From Actinophytocola sp. (GTDB lineage: Bacteria; Actinomycetota; Actinomycetes; Mycobacteriales; Pseudonocardiaceae): a stretch of 64,000 nucleotides of DNA. This document shows positions 1 through 8,469 of the stretch, piece by piece. The DNA is taken from positions 1 through 64,000 of the forward strand of contig NZ_WHTD01000013.1 in assembly GCF_009379765.1 (NCBI RefSeq), written 5' to 3'. The position numbers and the translations under genes were made by a program. The stretch's first letter is position 1; each line of letters starts with the position of its first letter. Under the pieces are notes generated by a model that did no database searches, was not told where the DNA came from, and worked only from the letters and a program-made list of their open reading frames with translations.

Positions 1-296
1 GCTTGAGGTGATTTGACATCTCCCCCCGTAGGGCGATGCCGAAGGGCCACTACCCCTTCATCTCCTGCACAGCACCGCATCAGAAAGATCCCCTAAGGCA
101 ACTCCCCTCATCGTTCGTGGCACACTTGAATAATCCTCCATGTGTCCAAGTCACACGATGCGCTTTTTTCGGTGTCGTTGACCAGCGGAGGAGATCCCAG
201 GTCAGACATAGCCGGCCACCATGCGTTCCATAGACTTGCCGCACTGTTTGGTGGTAGTACGGGAAGTACCTGGTGAGTCGATAGTGAGGCAGACCG
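1..296. other. Intergenic stretch without a recognisable gene
   Basis: No convincing coding frame is visible. The stretch looks richer in A and T than the rest of the window and includes a run of six T near 163. A short hairpin has arms GAAGGG at 41-46 and CCCTTC at 54-59. The motif GACATCTCCCC just before it vaguely recalls the end of an IS200/IS605-type element, but there is no transposase, so I do not call a mobile element. Confidence 0.4.
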
Positions 297-1445
297 TTGA
301 CCCGGAAGCCGGTTGGTTCCCCGTCGCCGCGAGAAGCGGGTTTGCGGTGGCTGGCAGCCAGCCCGCAGGACCGAGTCGAGTCCACCTTGCAGCATGCCTT
401 CCAGGAACTCCATCGGCCCGCCGGATCGACCCAGAAATCCGCCGCGCTGCGCGTGCTCGTCGAAGGAGTGACCTCCAAGATGCCCCGCGGCGGAACGACC
501 GACCAACGCGCGAAGGCATTGTGGCGACTGATCCAGGACGAGGTCCGCCGCGTCGAGTTCAGCGATGAGCGCACGGCGCTGACAGCTGCATTGCACATGG
601 ATTCGGCCAACCGGGGGTCGAGCATCGACAAGCGGTTGGCCTTCGCTCGTGACCGGGGTGACTTCGGTACTCAGCCATCGGGAAAGCAACACGGTTACGA
701 CGCCCTACGACATTGGTGGGGTGCAGGCGTTCGAATACTCGGCCACGCTGTCGACGAACGTCTGGACTACCTCCGCGATCACCCAACCGAATGGCAGGAG
801 TACTTCAACGACACGGTTCGTCCGACCTACCGGCGGCCGTCCAAGGGCGCCCAGCCAGTGTTCGCCAACCTGTTCGTCACTACAGTGTTCATGAAGGGCC
901 GCTTCGTCCATCGCCGCATCACTGAGCGGCTCATGACTGCGCAGGAAGACAACGTCAAGTACTACACCGCGCGGGCGCTACCAGAAATGGATGACGCCTC
1001 TTTCTCTGTTCCTGTGCGGGCCCTCTGGGGATGCCGCGCGGAGCGAATTCCTTCACGCGCCGGCGAACCCATCCTCACCAAGCTCGTATTTCCCACACCG
1101 CTTCGTCGCGGCGAGCAGCACTACTTCTCCTCCGAAGCCACGGCGAACGACGTCGACACCGAGCGGCGGGCGATCAACGTGGAAATTGATCACTACGGCA
1201 TAGCGCCCGGCCAGCGTTCGAAGACCATGCCGACGAGCGGCCTGACGATTCGCATTCGGTTCGACATTGCCGAGCTACCGGATGCGGTTTGGTACTACGC
1301 AGACGTCGCCGAGCGGGAACGCTACGACCGGCCGGAGCCTGGCGACGACCGATGGATTAGAGTGACATCGCTCGGCGAAGCCGAGCACACCTTCACGGAC
1401 GCTTGCCAACCCCTGGCGAACTACGGAATATCGATAGCGTGGTGA
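297..1445 (+). CDS. Conserved actinobacterial protein of unknown function
   Basis: The 382-residue product has no signal peptide or membrane segment and looks soluble. It carries motifs I recall from a Streptomyces family of unknown proteins: YDALRHWWGAGVRILG near residues 135-150, TYRRPSKGAQPVF near 180, MKGRFVHRRITERLMTAQED near 205-225, and a C-terminal half rich in beta-type sequence. I know of no assigned reaction. The start given is TTG and is uncertain; an internal start is possible because the first 30 residues are low-complexity and Arg/Pro-rich. Codon choice looks looser than in neighbouring housekeeping genes, which fits an accessory origin. A hairpin downstream at 1571-1616 may end the transcript. 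Confidence 0.6.
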   Translation: MTRKPVGSPSPREAGLRWLAASPQDRVESTLQHAFQELHRPAGSTQKSAALRVLVEGVTSKMPRGGTTDQRAKALWRLIQDEVRRVEFSDERTALTAALHMDSANRGSSIDKRLAFARDRGDFGTQPSGKQHGYDALRHWWGAGVRILGHAVDERLDYLRDHPTEWQEYFNDTVRPTYRRPSKGAQPVFANLFVTTVFMKGRFVHRRITERLMTAQEDNVKYYTARALPEMDDASFSVPVRALWGCRAERIPSRAGEPILTKLVFPTPLRRGEQHYFSSEATANDVDTERRAINVEIDHYGIAPGQRSKTMPTSGLTIRIRFDIAELPDAVWYYADVAERERYDRPEPGDDRWIRVTSLGEAEHTFTDACQPLANYGISIAW

Positions 1446-1517
1446 GTCAATGCATGAGAGAAGCACCTGACGGTGGTATATATATGCAATAGCATGCCAG
1501 CACACGAGAGGAAACCC

Positions 1518-1547
1518 ATGCGCGGCGGCACCGACTCCGGTAACTGA
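1518..1547 (+). other. Possible nine-codon peptide frame with a good ribosome binding site
   Basis: GAGAGGAAACCC sits directly before an ATG that opens the short frame MRGGTDSGN and then a TGA. About 20-45 bases upstream is the AT-rich string TATATATATGCAATAG, which could hold a -10 element. A strong hairpin follows at 1571-1616. This arrangement resembles a leader peptide or attenuator, but a nine-codon frame can arise by chance. No family is recognised. Confidence 0.2.
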
Positions 1548-1570
1548 CCCGGGACAGTCTGCAAGCTTCA

Positions 1571-1616
1571 GCAAGCCGCACGCATCCGTGAGTGAGCGGA
1601 AACGTGCGGCTCTTGC
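1571..1616. terminator. Terminator-like hairpin
   Basis: The arms GCAAG-CCGCACG (1571-1582) and CGTGCGG-CT-CTTGC (1603-1616) pair over 12 bp with a two-base bulge and a 20-base loop. There is no long T run. It probably ends transcription from the gene that stops at 1445, or acts on the short frame at 1518. Confidence 0.5.
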
Positions 1617-1738
1617 ATGATCGGGGTACCTCCAGGCCGCTGACGTGACCAACCAGCCTGATCTTGACAGGGCGTCACGCTTATGGGTGACTGGTCGATC
1701 TCTAACGCGGGTTACGCAGTGTCGCGAGGGGCCGGTCT

Positions 1739-2110
1739 ATGCGTGGGGTTGGGCTCGTTGTCGTCGGGGCCGTGCTGCTTGTCAGCGGGTGTGAGCCGAC
1801 CGACGGGTCCGAGTACATCCCCGGGTCCTACAGCGTTCGTGAGTCCGGGGTGTCGCTTCGCGACGGTGGCTCGGCGTGCGGGGACGAGCCGGGGACCGGC
1901 AACTGTCCCGACGTCCTCCTGGGACTCGAGCCGGGGAACAAGGTCTACCCGCTGTGCCAGCGGCGTGGCCAGCAGGTCGGGGAGAACTCGTGGTGGGTCT
2001 ACGTCGACGCACCCGGTGGGAGCCGGGGGTGGGTGGCCAGCTGGTTCCTGACCTGCCCCACCAACCGGCTGCCCGGCATCGACGACTGCACCGCCGACCA
2101 CCTCACCTGA
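1739..2110 (+). CDS. Putative lipoprotein with an SH3-like domain
   Basis: The 123-residue product has a short charged start (MRG), a hydrophobic stretch and the lipobox LVSGC with Cys18 as the predicted acylated residue, so it should be anchored outside the membrane. The mature part has the pattern of a bacterial SH3-like domain: a YSVRESGVSLRDG strand, then LGLEPGNKVYPLC, and a WWVYVDAPGGSRGWVASWFL segment near residues 83-104. Such domains often bind cell-wall peptides or other ligands; the partner is unknown. Four further Cys residues (45, 53, 71, 107) may form disulfides. Its stop lies 15 bp from the end of the convergent purL gene. The ATG follows GAGGGGC. Confidence 0.7.
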   Translation: MRGVGLVVVGAVLLVSGCEPTDGSEYIPGSYSVRESGVSLRDGGSACGDEPGTGNCPDVLLGLEPGNKVYPLCQRRGQQVGENSWWVYVDAPGGSRGWVASWFLTCPTNRLPGIDDCTADHLT

Positions 2111-2125
2111 GCGAACCCCGTTGAC

Positions 2126-4432
2126 TCAGCCGAACAGGGCCGGCAGCGTCGCCTCCCATGCCTCGCGCAGCTCGGCCAGCGGCAGCGCGGCCAAGCCCTC
2201 GATGACCAGGTCCTGACTCGGCTCCACCACGCCCAGGCGCTGCCACGGCAGGCCCGCCGAGCCGCACCGCGCGGTGAGCTCCTCCACCGAGGCCGGCGGG
2301 AGCGCGACCAGCACCCGGCCGGACGACTCGCTGAACAGGGCCACGAACGGGTCGCCGTCGAGCGTCACCCGGCAGCCGGTGCCGGTGTGCAGGCAGGCCT
2401 CGACCAGGGTCTGGGCCAACCCGCCCTCGGACAGGTCGTGCGCGGCGGACACGCCGCCGGCCCGCAGGACCTCGCCGATCAGCCGCTCGCGCTCCAGGTC
2501 GACCGCGGGCGGGCGGCCGCCGAGGTGGCCGTGCACCACGTGCGCCCACTCGGAACCGCCCAGCTCGTCGCGGGTCTCGCCCAGCAGCACCAGCGTGTCG
2601 CCCGGTGCGCCGATGCCCGTCGGGATCCGCGACCGGACGTCGTCGATCACGCCGAGGACGCCGACCACCGGGGTCGGCAGGATCGGCGTCGCGCCGGTCT
2701 GGTTGTAGAAGCTCACGTTCCCGCCGGTGACCGGGATGCCCAGGGCCGCACAGCCGTCCGCCAGGCCACGCACGGCCTGCTCGAACTGCCACATCACACC
2801 CGGGTCCTCCGGCGAGCCGAAGTTGAGGCAGTTGGTCACCGCCACCGGCCGCGCGCCGGACACCGCGACGTTGCGGTACGACTCCGCCAACGCCAGCTGC
2901 GCCCCCGCGTACGGGTCGAGCCGCACGAACCGGGCGTTGCAGTCGCACGACATCGCGACGCCACGCCCGGTGGCCTCGTCGATCCGGATCATGCCGGCGT
3001 CCGACGGTTGCGCGAGCACGGTGCCGCCCCGCACGTAGCGGTCGTACTGCTCGGTGACCCAGCGCCGCGAGGCCAGGTTGGGCGACGCGGCCATCCGGAG
3101 GATCTCCGCACGCAGAGCGTCCGGAGTGGACGGCCGGGGCAACCCGGACGAGGACGCCGCCACCAGCCGGTCCTGGTCGGCCGGACGCACGATGGGGCGC
3201 TGGTACACCGGGCCCTCGTGCGCCACCGTGCGCGGCGGCACGTCCACGACGGTCTCGCCGTGCCAGGTGATCACCAGCCGGTCGCCGTCGGTGACCTCGC
3301 CGATCTCCGTCGCCGAGACGTCCCAATTCGCGCACACCCGCAAGAAGGCGTCCACATCGGACGGGCGGACGACCGCGCACATCCGCTCCTGGGACTCCGA
3401 GGACAGGATCTCCGCGGGCGTCATCCCCTTGGCGCGCAACGGAACCCGGTCGAGCCACACGTGCATGCCGCCGTCCCCGGCCGACGCCAGCTCGCTGGTC
3501 GCGCACGACAGGCCGGCGCCGCCGAGGTCCTGGATGCCGACCACGAGCCCCGCCTGGAACAGCTCCAGGCAGCACTCGATGAGCACCTTCTCGGTGAACG
3601 GGTCGCCGACCTGGACACTCGGCAGCTTCTTGCGTGCCGAAGACCTGCTCGCAGGGTCGAGTGTCTGCTCCGCACCGCCCTCGGCCGAGTCGCTGGCGGC
3701 GAACGTGTCCGACGCCAGCACCGACACACCGCCGATGCCGTCGAGGCCGGTCCGCGCGCCGAAGAGGATGACCTTGTTGCCCGTGCCCGACGCGTGCGCC
3801 AGGTGCAGGTCCCCGACCCGCATCGCACCCACGCACAGCGCGTTGACCAGCGGGTTCCCCTGGTAGGACTCGTCGAACACGACCTCGCCGCCGATGTTGG
3901 GCAGGCCGAGGCAGTTGCCGTAGCCGCCGACGCCGGCCACGACGCCCGACAGCACCCGGCGGGTGTCGGCCGCGTCCGCGGCGCCGAACCGCAGCGGGTC
4001 CATCACCGCCAGCGGGCGGGCGCCCATCGCCAGGATGTCGCGCACGATGCCGCCGACGCCGGTGGCCGCCCCCTGGTAAGGCTCCACATAGGACGGATGG
4101 TTGTGTGACTCGACCTTGAACGTGACCGCCCAGCCGTCGCCGATGTCGACCACGCCCGCGTTCTCGCCGATGCCCGCGAGCATCGACGCCCGCATCTCGT
4201 CGGTGGTGGTCTCGCCGAAGTAGCGCAGGTGCACCTTGGAGGACTTGTAGGAGCAGTGCTCACTCCACATCACCGAGTACATCGCCAGCTCGGCGTCGGT
4301 GGGCCTGCGGCCGAGGATCTCGCGGATCCGCGTGTACTCGTCGTCCTCGAGGCCGAGCTCGCGGAACGGCTGCTCGACGTCCGGGGTGGACGCCGCGGCG
4401 GACACCGTGTCGACGTGCATCGTCGCGGTCAC
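2126..4432 (-). CDS. purL: Phosphoribosylformylglycinamidine synthase, large subunit
   Basis: This is the small type of PurL (768 residues), which works with separate PurS and PurQ. It converts FGAR, ATP and glutamine-derived ammonia to FGAM in step four of purine synthesis, in the cytoplasm. Family motifs seen are WSEHCSYKS with the conserved His59, ESHNHPS at 108-114, the [11 protein letters not shown] loop, and [10 protein letters not shown] in the second half. The GTG start at 4432 overlaps the purQ stop as GTGA, so the two are translationally coupled; an ATG four codons in is the alternative. Longer upstream reading in this frame is out-of-frame purQ and is not real. Length and motifs are normal for Actinobacteria. 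Confidence 0.97.
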   Translation of the reverse strand: MTATMHVDTVSAAASTPDVEQPFRELGLEDDEYTRIREILGRRPTDAELAMYSVMWSEHCSYKSSKVHLRYFGETTTDEMRASMLAGIGENAGVVDIGDGWAVTFKVESHNHPSYVEPYQGAATGVGGIVRDILAMGARPLAVMDPLRFGAADAADTRRVLSGVVAGVGGYGNCLGLPNIGGEVVFDESYQGNPLVNALCVGAMRVGDLHLAHASGTGNKVILFGARTGLDGIGGVSVLASDTFAASDSAEGGAEQTLDPASRSSARKKLPSVQVGDPFTEKVLIECCLELFQAGLVVGIQDLGGAGLSCATSELASAGDGGMHVWLDRVPLRAKGMTPAEILSSESQERMCAVVRPSDVDAFLRVCANWDVSATEIGEVTDGDRLVITWHGETVVDVPPRTVAHEGPVYQRPIVRPADQDRLVAASSSGLPRPSTPDALRAEILRMAASPNLASRRWVTEQYDRYVRGGTVLAQPSDAGMIRIDEATGRGVAMSCDCNARFVRLDPYAGAQLALAESYRNVAVSGARPVAVTNCLNFGSPEDPGVMWQFEQAVRGLADGCAALGIPVTGGNVSFYNQTGATPILPTPVVGVLGVIDDVRSRIPTGIGAPGDTLVLLGETRDELGGSEWAHVVHGHLGGRPPAVDLERERLIGEVLRAGGVSAAHDLSEGGLAQTLVEACLHTGTGCRVTLDGDPFVALFSESSGRVLVALPPASVEELTARCGSAGLPWQRLGVVEPSQDLVIEGLAALPLAELREAWEATLPALFG

Positions 4433-5103
4433 GCCGACACCACCGCCTCGAGCGCCGAACGGAACATGTCGAGGCCGTCGGCGCTCGGTCCGGTGAGCGG
4501 GTCGACGGCGTGCTCCGGGTGCGGCATCAGGCCGACGATCCGGCCGTCCGTCGAGCTGACCCCGGCGATGTCGGACACCGAGCCGTTCGGGTTCGACCCG
4601 GTGTAGCGGAAGACCACCCGGCCCTCGCCCTCCAGCTCGTCCACGGTGGACCTGGGCGCGGTGAACCGGCCGTCCATGTTCTTGACCGGGACGACGATCT
4701 CGGCACCCTCGGCGTACCGGCTGGTCCACGCGGTCGAGGTGCGCTCGACCCGCAGCGTCTGGTCCCGGCACACGAAGTGCAGGCCGCCGTTGCGCAGCAG
4801 CGCGCCGGGCAGCAGGCCCGCCTCGCACAGGATCTGGAAGCCGTTGCAGATGCCCAGCACCGGCATGCCACCGCGGGCCGCGGTCACGACCTCGCCCATC
4901 ACCGGCGCGAACCGGGCGATCGCGCCGGCCCGCAGGTAGTCGCCGTAGGAGAAGCCGCCGGGCACGATGACCGCGGCCACGCCGCGCAGGTGGGCGTCGC
5001 CGTGCCACAGCGAGACCGGCTCGGCGCCGGCGTAGCGCACGGCGCGGGCGGCGTCGGTGTCGTCCAGCGTGCCGGGGAAGGTGATCACACCGACCTTGGT
5101 CAC
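4429..5103 (-). CDS. purQ: Phosphoribosylformylglycinamidine synthase, glutaminase subunit
   Basis: A class I glutamine amidotransferase of 224 residues that supplies ammonia to PurL. The nucleophile is Cys86 in GICNGFQ, and the catalytic His/Glu pair is in MPHPEH (His195, Glu197). The oxyanion region [16 protein letters not shown] is typical of PurQ. It starts with GTG inside a GTGA overlap with purS and ends in a GTGA overlap with purL, so all three subunits are probably made in step. Nothing is truncated. Confidence 0.97.
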   Translation of the reverse strand: MTKVGVITFPGTLDDTDAARAVRYAGAEPVSLWHGDAHLRGVAAVIVPGGFSYGDYLRAGAIARFAPVMGEVVTAARGGMPVLGICNGFQILCEAGLLPGALLRNGGLHFVCRDQTLRVERTSTAWTSRYAEGAEIVVPVKNMDGRFTAPRSTVDELEGEGRVVFRYTGSNPNGSVSDIAGVSSTDGRIVGLMPHPEHAVDPLTGPSADGLDMFRSALEAVVSA

Positions 5104-5339
5104 GACCGCACCCGCCGGACGGTGAAGTCCTCGATCACCGGGTTGGACAGGAAGCCTTCGGCGATCTTGGCGAGCGTCTCGTCGTCGACGGAGTCGTCCA
5201 CCTCCAGCTCGAAGTGCTTGCCCTGACGGACATCGGAGATCCCGGCGAAGCCCAGCCGGGGCAGGGCCTTGGCGACGGCCTGCCCTTGCGGGTCGAGGAT
5301 CTCGGGCTTGGGCATGACGTCGACGACGACTCGGGCCAC
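5100..5339 (-). CDS. purS: Phosphoribosylformylglycinamidine synthase, PurS subunit
   Basis: A 79-residue protein that bridges PurQ and PurL in the FGAM synthase complex. The sequence [20 protein letters not shown] followed by [10 protein letters not shown] is characteristic of PurS. I chose the GTG at 5339 because AGGAG lies nine bases upstream (5349-5353) and the protein then begins at the conserved first beta strand. A start 15 codons earlier would add a tail not usual in the family. It is the first gene of purSQL. The regulator gene on the same strand ends 49 bp upstream, so read-through from it is possible. Confidence 0.95.
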   Translation of the reverse strand: MARVVVDVMPKPEILDPQGQAVAKALPRLGFAGISDVRQGKHFELEVDDSVDDETLAKIAEGFLSNPVIEDFTVRRVRS

Positions 5340-5388
5340 GACAGGCAGCTCCTGAACTCGAGTGGGTCGGGCGGTGACTGCCAAAAGC

Positions 5389-6252
5389 CTACCTGAGCTG
5401 CGGGTTCACCCGTTCGAGGCGCCCGGCGCCAGCCGTCCAGGACGCGAGGAGCGCCAACGCATCCTCATCAGGGGTTCCCGGCTCGGCGAACTGGCAGACG
5501 AACGACTGGTTCGGCGCGTCCGGCAGCCGGAAGGACTCGTAGCGCAGGGTGAACTCGCCCACAACCGGATGCCGGTAGCGGTGGTAGCCCCGGCACTTCT
5601 CCCGCACCCGATGCCCCGCCCAGATCCGCACGAAGTCCGGGCTCTTCACCGACAGCTCGCCGATCAGCGCGGTGAGCACGGCGTCGTCCGGGTCCGCGCC
5701 GGCCGCCATCCGCAGCTGGGCGACCAGGTCCCGGGCCTTGCCCTCCCAGTCGGCGTACCGGGAGGCGACCTCGTCGTCGGTGAACAGCAGCCACGCCATG
5801 TTCCGCCGCTCGACCGGCACTGTGCCGAAGTCGATCAGCAGCGCGGCGGCCAGGTCGTTCCACGCCATGACCTCGCCGCGATGGCCGTAGATCGCGGCCG
5901 GCACGGCCGCGACGTCGAGCAACGCCTGGAGGGTCGGCCGGACGACCGGCCCGGCGGCCGGCTCGCGGGTGCGCCGCGGCCGGGCGAGGTTGTGCAGGTG
6001 GCGGCGCTCGGCGTCGTCGAGCGCGAGCGCGGCGGCCACGGAGTCGAGCACCGACTCGGACGGGTTGCGCAGCCGGCCCTGCTCGAGGCGGACGTAGTAG
6101 TCGACGCTCAGCGCGGCGGCCTGGGCGAGCTCCTCGCGGCGCAGGCCGGGCACCCGTCGCCGGCCGGCGACGGGCGTCAGGCCGAGGTCCTCCGGCCTCC
6201 GGCGGGCCCGGCACGAGCGCAGGAACTCGGTCAGCTCGCTGCGGCGGTCCAT
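5389..6252 (-). CDS. XRE-family regulator with MmyB-like ligand domain
   Basis: A 287-residue DNA-binding protein. An N-terminal helix-turn-helix spans about residues 10-75 (PGLRREELAQAAALSVDYYVRLEQGR). It is followed by a PAS-like MmyB ligand-binding domain with AVPAAIYGHRGEVMAWNDLAAAL and PDFVRIWAGHRVREKCRGYHR. Members of this family usually control a divergent or adjacent enzyme or transporter gene in response to a small ligand, possibly a fatty acid. The divergent SMP-30-like gene starts 147 bp away and the gap contains two palindromes, so that gene is the likely target. The ATG at 6252 fits the family start; upstream in-frame codons are not needed. Confidence 0.88.
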   Translation of the reverse strand: MDRRSELTEFLRSCRARRRPEDLGLTPVAGRRRVPGLRREELAQAAALSVDYYVRLEQGRLRNPSESVLDSVAAALALDDAERRHLHNLARPRRTREPAAGPVVRPTLQALLDVAAVPAAIYGHRGEVMAWNDLAAALLIDFGTVPVERRNMAWLLFTDDEVASRYADWEGKARDLVAQLRMAAGADPDDAVLTALIGELSVKSPDFVRIWAGHRVREKCRGYHRYRHPVVGEFTLRYESFRLPDAPNQSFVCQFAEPGTPDEDALALLASWTAGAGRLERVNPQLR

Positions 6253-6265
6253 GCGCCCGAGTATC

Positions 6266-6306
6266 CCCGATCGGGTGGCCCCGAAGGTGGGTCTGTCGGA
6301 CCCACC
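6266..6306. promoter_or_regulatory. Candidate operators between regulator and SMP-30-like gene
   Basis: Two dyads lie in the divergent promoter region. CCCGATCGGG at 6266-6275 is a perfect 10-bp palindrome 13 bp before the regulator start. GGTGGGTC-TGTCG-GACCCACC at 6286-6306 has perfect 8-bp arms. They are the obvious candidates for binding by the MmyB-type regulator encoded next to them. Confidence 0.5.
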
Positions 6307-6399
6307 GTCGCGCGACCCCACGGCAGAACGGACGTCTGGGTGCAGCGCCGCCGCCCGCGCAGCATCGGTCGCGTTGGATTCGACTCAGGAGGAGAGACG

Positions 6400-7335
6400 A
6401 TGCGACTTCGTTCGCTGCTCGTCGCCGCGCCGGTTGCCCTGGCGCTCGCGACGGGCCTCGTCGGCGCGGCAGCGCCGGCGCAGGCACAACACGGCCTGCC
6501 AGCGGTGCTCACGCCCGCGGCGACCGACCAGTTCCCCGAAGGTGTGGCGTGGGACCCGAGCCGGCAGGCGCTGCTGGTCGGGTCGTTCGCCGGTCCCGCG
6601 CGGATCTCGGCCGTCGGCCGGGACGGCGTGGCGCGGACCGTGGTGTCCGACCCGGACGTCCCCGGCTTCGCCGGCCTGAAGGTCGACGCCGCGCGGCACC
6701 GGATCGTGGCCGTCTACGGCAACCCGACGGCTCCCGGCCCGACCGGGCTCGGCTACTACGACCTGGCCACCGGTGCCCGCCTCCGGTTGGTGAGCCTCGC
6801 CGGCGGCGCCCGGTCGCTCAACGACGTCGCGCTCGACCCGGCCGGCGTCGCCTACGCGACCGACGCCGGCGCGGGCGCCGTCTACCGGGTGGACCCGGCC
6901 GGCCACGTGTCGACGCTGGTCAGCGACCCGCGGCTGGCGCCGGCGATCGGCGCGAACGGCATCGTGTGGCACCCGGGCGGCTACCTGGTGGTGGTCAACT
7001 ACACGACCGGCAAGCTGTTCCGGATCGACGGCCACCGGCTCACCGAGGTGTGGACGCCGAAGCCGCTCGTCGGCGGGGACGGGATGGCGCTGCGTCCCGA
7101 CGGCACGCTGGTCGTGGTCACCAACCGGCTGGACAACCTGCCCGGAAGTGTGGCCGCCTTGCACGAGCTGTGGCTGGCCGGGCGGGTCGCGATCCCGCTG
7201 CGGACCCGGTCGTGGCCGGACCCCGCGCCGACCACGGTCGCGGTGACGCCGTTCGGCAGCTACGTCCTGGACGGTCGGCTGGACGTGTTCCTGGCCGGTG
7301 GCTCGGCGCGGGACTTCGTGCTGCGACGGATCTGA
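6400..7335 (+). CDS. Exported SMP-30/gluconolactonase-like beta-propeller protein
   Basis: The 311-residue product starts with a clear Sec signal peptide of about 30 residues ending in APAQAQ. The mature part shows repeated propeller-type blades (FPEGVAWDPSRQALLVGSF, LNDVALDPAGVAYATDAGAG, GANGIVWHPGGYLVVVNYTT, GDGMALRPDGTLVVVTN). It resembles SMP-30/gluconolactonase or strictosidine synthase-like folds that hydrolyse lactones or bind sugars. The exact substrate cannot be read from sequence. The start ATG has the strong ribosome site AGGAGGAG at 6387-6394. It is divergent from the MmyB-type regulator, which probably represses it. Confidence 0.8.
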   Translation: MRLRSLLVAAPVALALATGLVGAAAPAQAQHGLPAVLTPAATDQFPEGVAWDPSRQALLVGSFAGPARISAVGRDGVARTVVSDPDVPGFAGLKVDAARHRIVAVYGNPTAPGPTGLGYYDLATGARLRLVSLAGGARSLNDVALDPAGVAYATDAGAGAVYRVDPAGHVSTLVSDPRLAPAIGANGIVWHPGGYLVVVNYTTGKLFRIDGHRLTEVWTPKPLVGGDGMALRPDGTLVVVTNRLDNLPGSVAALHELWLAGRVAIPLRTRSWPDPAPTTVAVTPFGSYVLDGRLDVFLAGGSARDFVLRRI

Positions 7336-7397
7336 CGGCCGTTCGCCGTCCGCGAGATCGGTGGCGGCGGGTCCGGTGATGGGGACATGGTGGGCGC

Positions 7398-8411
7398 ATG
7401 CGACTTCTGGTACTCGGTGGAACGATCTTCGTCGGACACGCGGTGGCGGCCGAGGCCGTGCGCCGGGGGCACGAGGTGGTGTGCGCGGCGCGTGGTGAGT
7501 CCGGCGCGGTCCCGGACGGCGCGACGCTGGTGACGGTGGACCGGGACGCCGAGGACGGGCTCGCGCCGCTGGCCGGCGAGAGCTTCGACGCGGTGGTCGA
7601 CGTGGCCCCCCTGTCCCACCCGTGGGTGGACCGGGCGTTGCGGGCGTTCGCGGACCGGGTGCGGCACTGGACGTTCGTGTCGACGATCAACGTCTACTCG
7701 GACAACGCGACGCCCGGGCAGACCCCGGCCACCGGCCCGCTGGTCCCGCCGCTGACCCGGCACGCCACCCGCGAGGAGATGGCCGCGGCCGGCGATGACG
7801 GCGTCCTGTTGTACGGCGGGATCAAGATGGCGAGCGAGAACCTGGTGCGCGAGGTGATGGGCGTCGACCGTGCGTTCATCGTGCGACCAGGGCTCATCAC
7901 CGGATCGTGGGACCGCAGCGACCGGTTCGGCTACTGGCCGGGACGGTTCGCCCAAGGCGGACGCGTGCTCGTGCCGGACGCGCCGAAGCAGCCGATCCAG
8001 TACATCGACGTGCGTGACTTCGCGGAGTGGATCGTGGACGCCGGGGAGAAGAACCTCGCCGGCGACTTCGACGGCGTCGGTCCGCACCGCCCGCTGGCCA
8101 CGGTGCTGGAGGAGATCGCGGCCGCGGTCGGGGTCGACGTCGAGTTCGTCAAGGCGTCGCCGACGCAGCTCACCGAGGCGAAGGTCAACCCGTGGGGCGG
8201 GCCGCGGTCGCTGCCGCTGTGGCTCCCGCCGGAGTACGACGGGATGAAGTCGCACGACACGGCGCCGTCGATCGCGGCCGGCATGCCGGTGCGGCCGCTG
8301 GCCGACGCGGTCGCCGACGCGCTGGCCAGGGAGCGCGAGCTCGGGCTGGACCGGGAGCGCAAGGCGGGGCTGTCACTGGACGAGGAACGGGAGATCCTCG
8401 CGACGCTGTAG
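7398..8411 (+). CDS. NAD-dependent epimerase/dehydratase family protein
   Basis: A 337-residue atypical short-chain dehydrogenase/reductase with the N-terminal dinucleotide site LVLGGTIFVGHAVAAEAVRR. The central region FVSTINVYSD and YGGIKMASENLVREVMG supply the Ser/Tyr/Lys catalytic pattern (Tyr-x3-Lys reads YGGIK). A C-terminal extended-SDR part includes PIQYIDVRDFAEWIVDAGE. Such proteins act on nucleotide sugars, isoflavone-like compounds or other NAD-linked substrates; the substrate here is unknown. It lies 62 bp after the SMP-30-like gene and 58 bp before the GMC oxidoreductase on the same strand. Confidence 0.85.
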   Translation: MRLLVLGGTIFVGHAVAAEAVRRGHEVVCAARGESGAVPDGATLVTVDRDAEDGLAPLAGESFDAVVDVAPLSHPWVDRALRAFADRVRHWTFVSTINVYSDNATPGQTPATGPLVPPLTRHATREEMAAAGDDGVLLYGGIKMASENLVREVMGVDRAFIVRPGLITGSWDRSDRFGYWPGRFAQGGRVLVPDAPKQPIQYIDVRDFAEWIVDAGEKNLAGDFDGVGPHRPLATVLEEIAAAVGVDVEFVKASPTQLTEAKVNPWGGPRSLPLWLPPEYDGMKSHDTAPSIAAGMPVRPLADAVADALARERELGLDRERKAGLSLDEEREILATL

Positions 8412-8469
8412 CCGCGGGGTGGCCGTCGTGGCAGTCTCCAAGGGTTGACGCCCTTCCAGGGAGGCTGCC

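Noticed and set aside
1-60. Possible end of an IS200/IS605-type element (GACATCTCCCC plus a hairpin)
   Set aside because: There is no transposase and only one short resemblance; this cannot be supported.
2387-4108. Long plus-strand frame opposite purL
   Set aside because: PurL motifs on the minus strand are complete, and the opposite frame is Arg/His-rich without any recognisable domain.
5362-6399. In-frame extension before the SMP-30-like protein
   Set aside because: The ATG at 6400 has a strong ribosome site and begins a signal peptide. The extension only mirrors the regulator gene.
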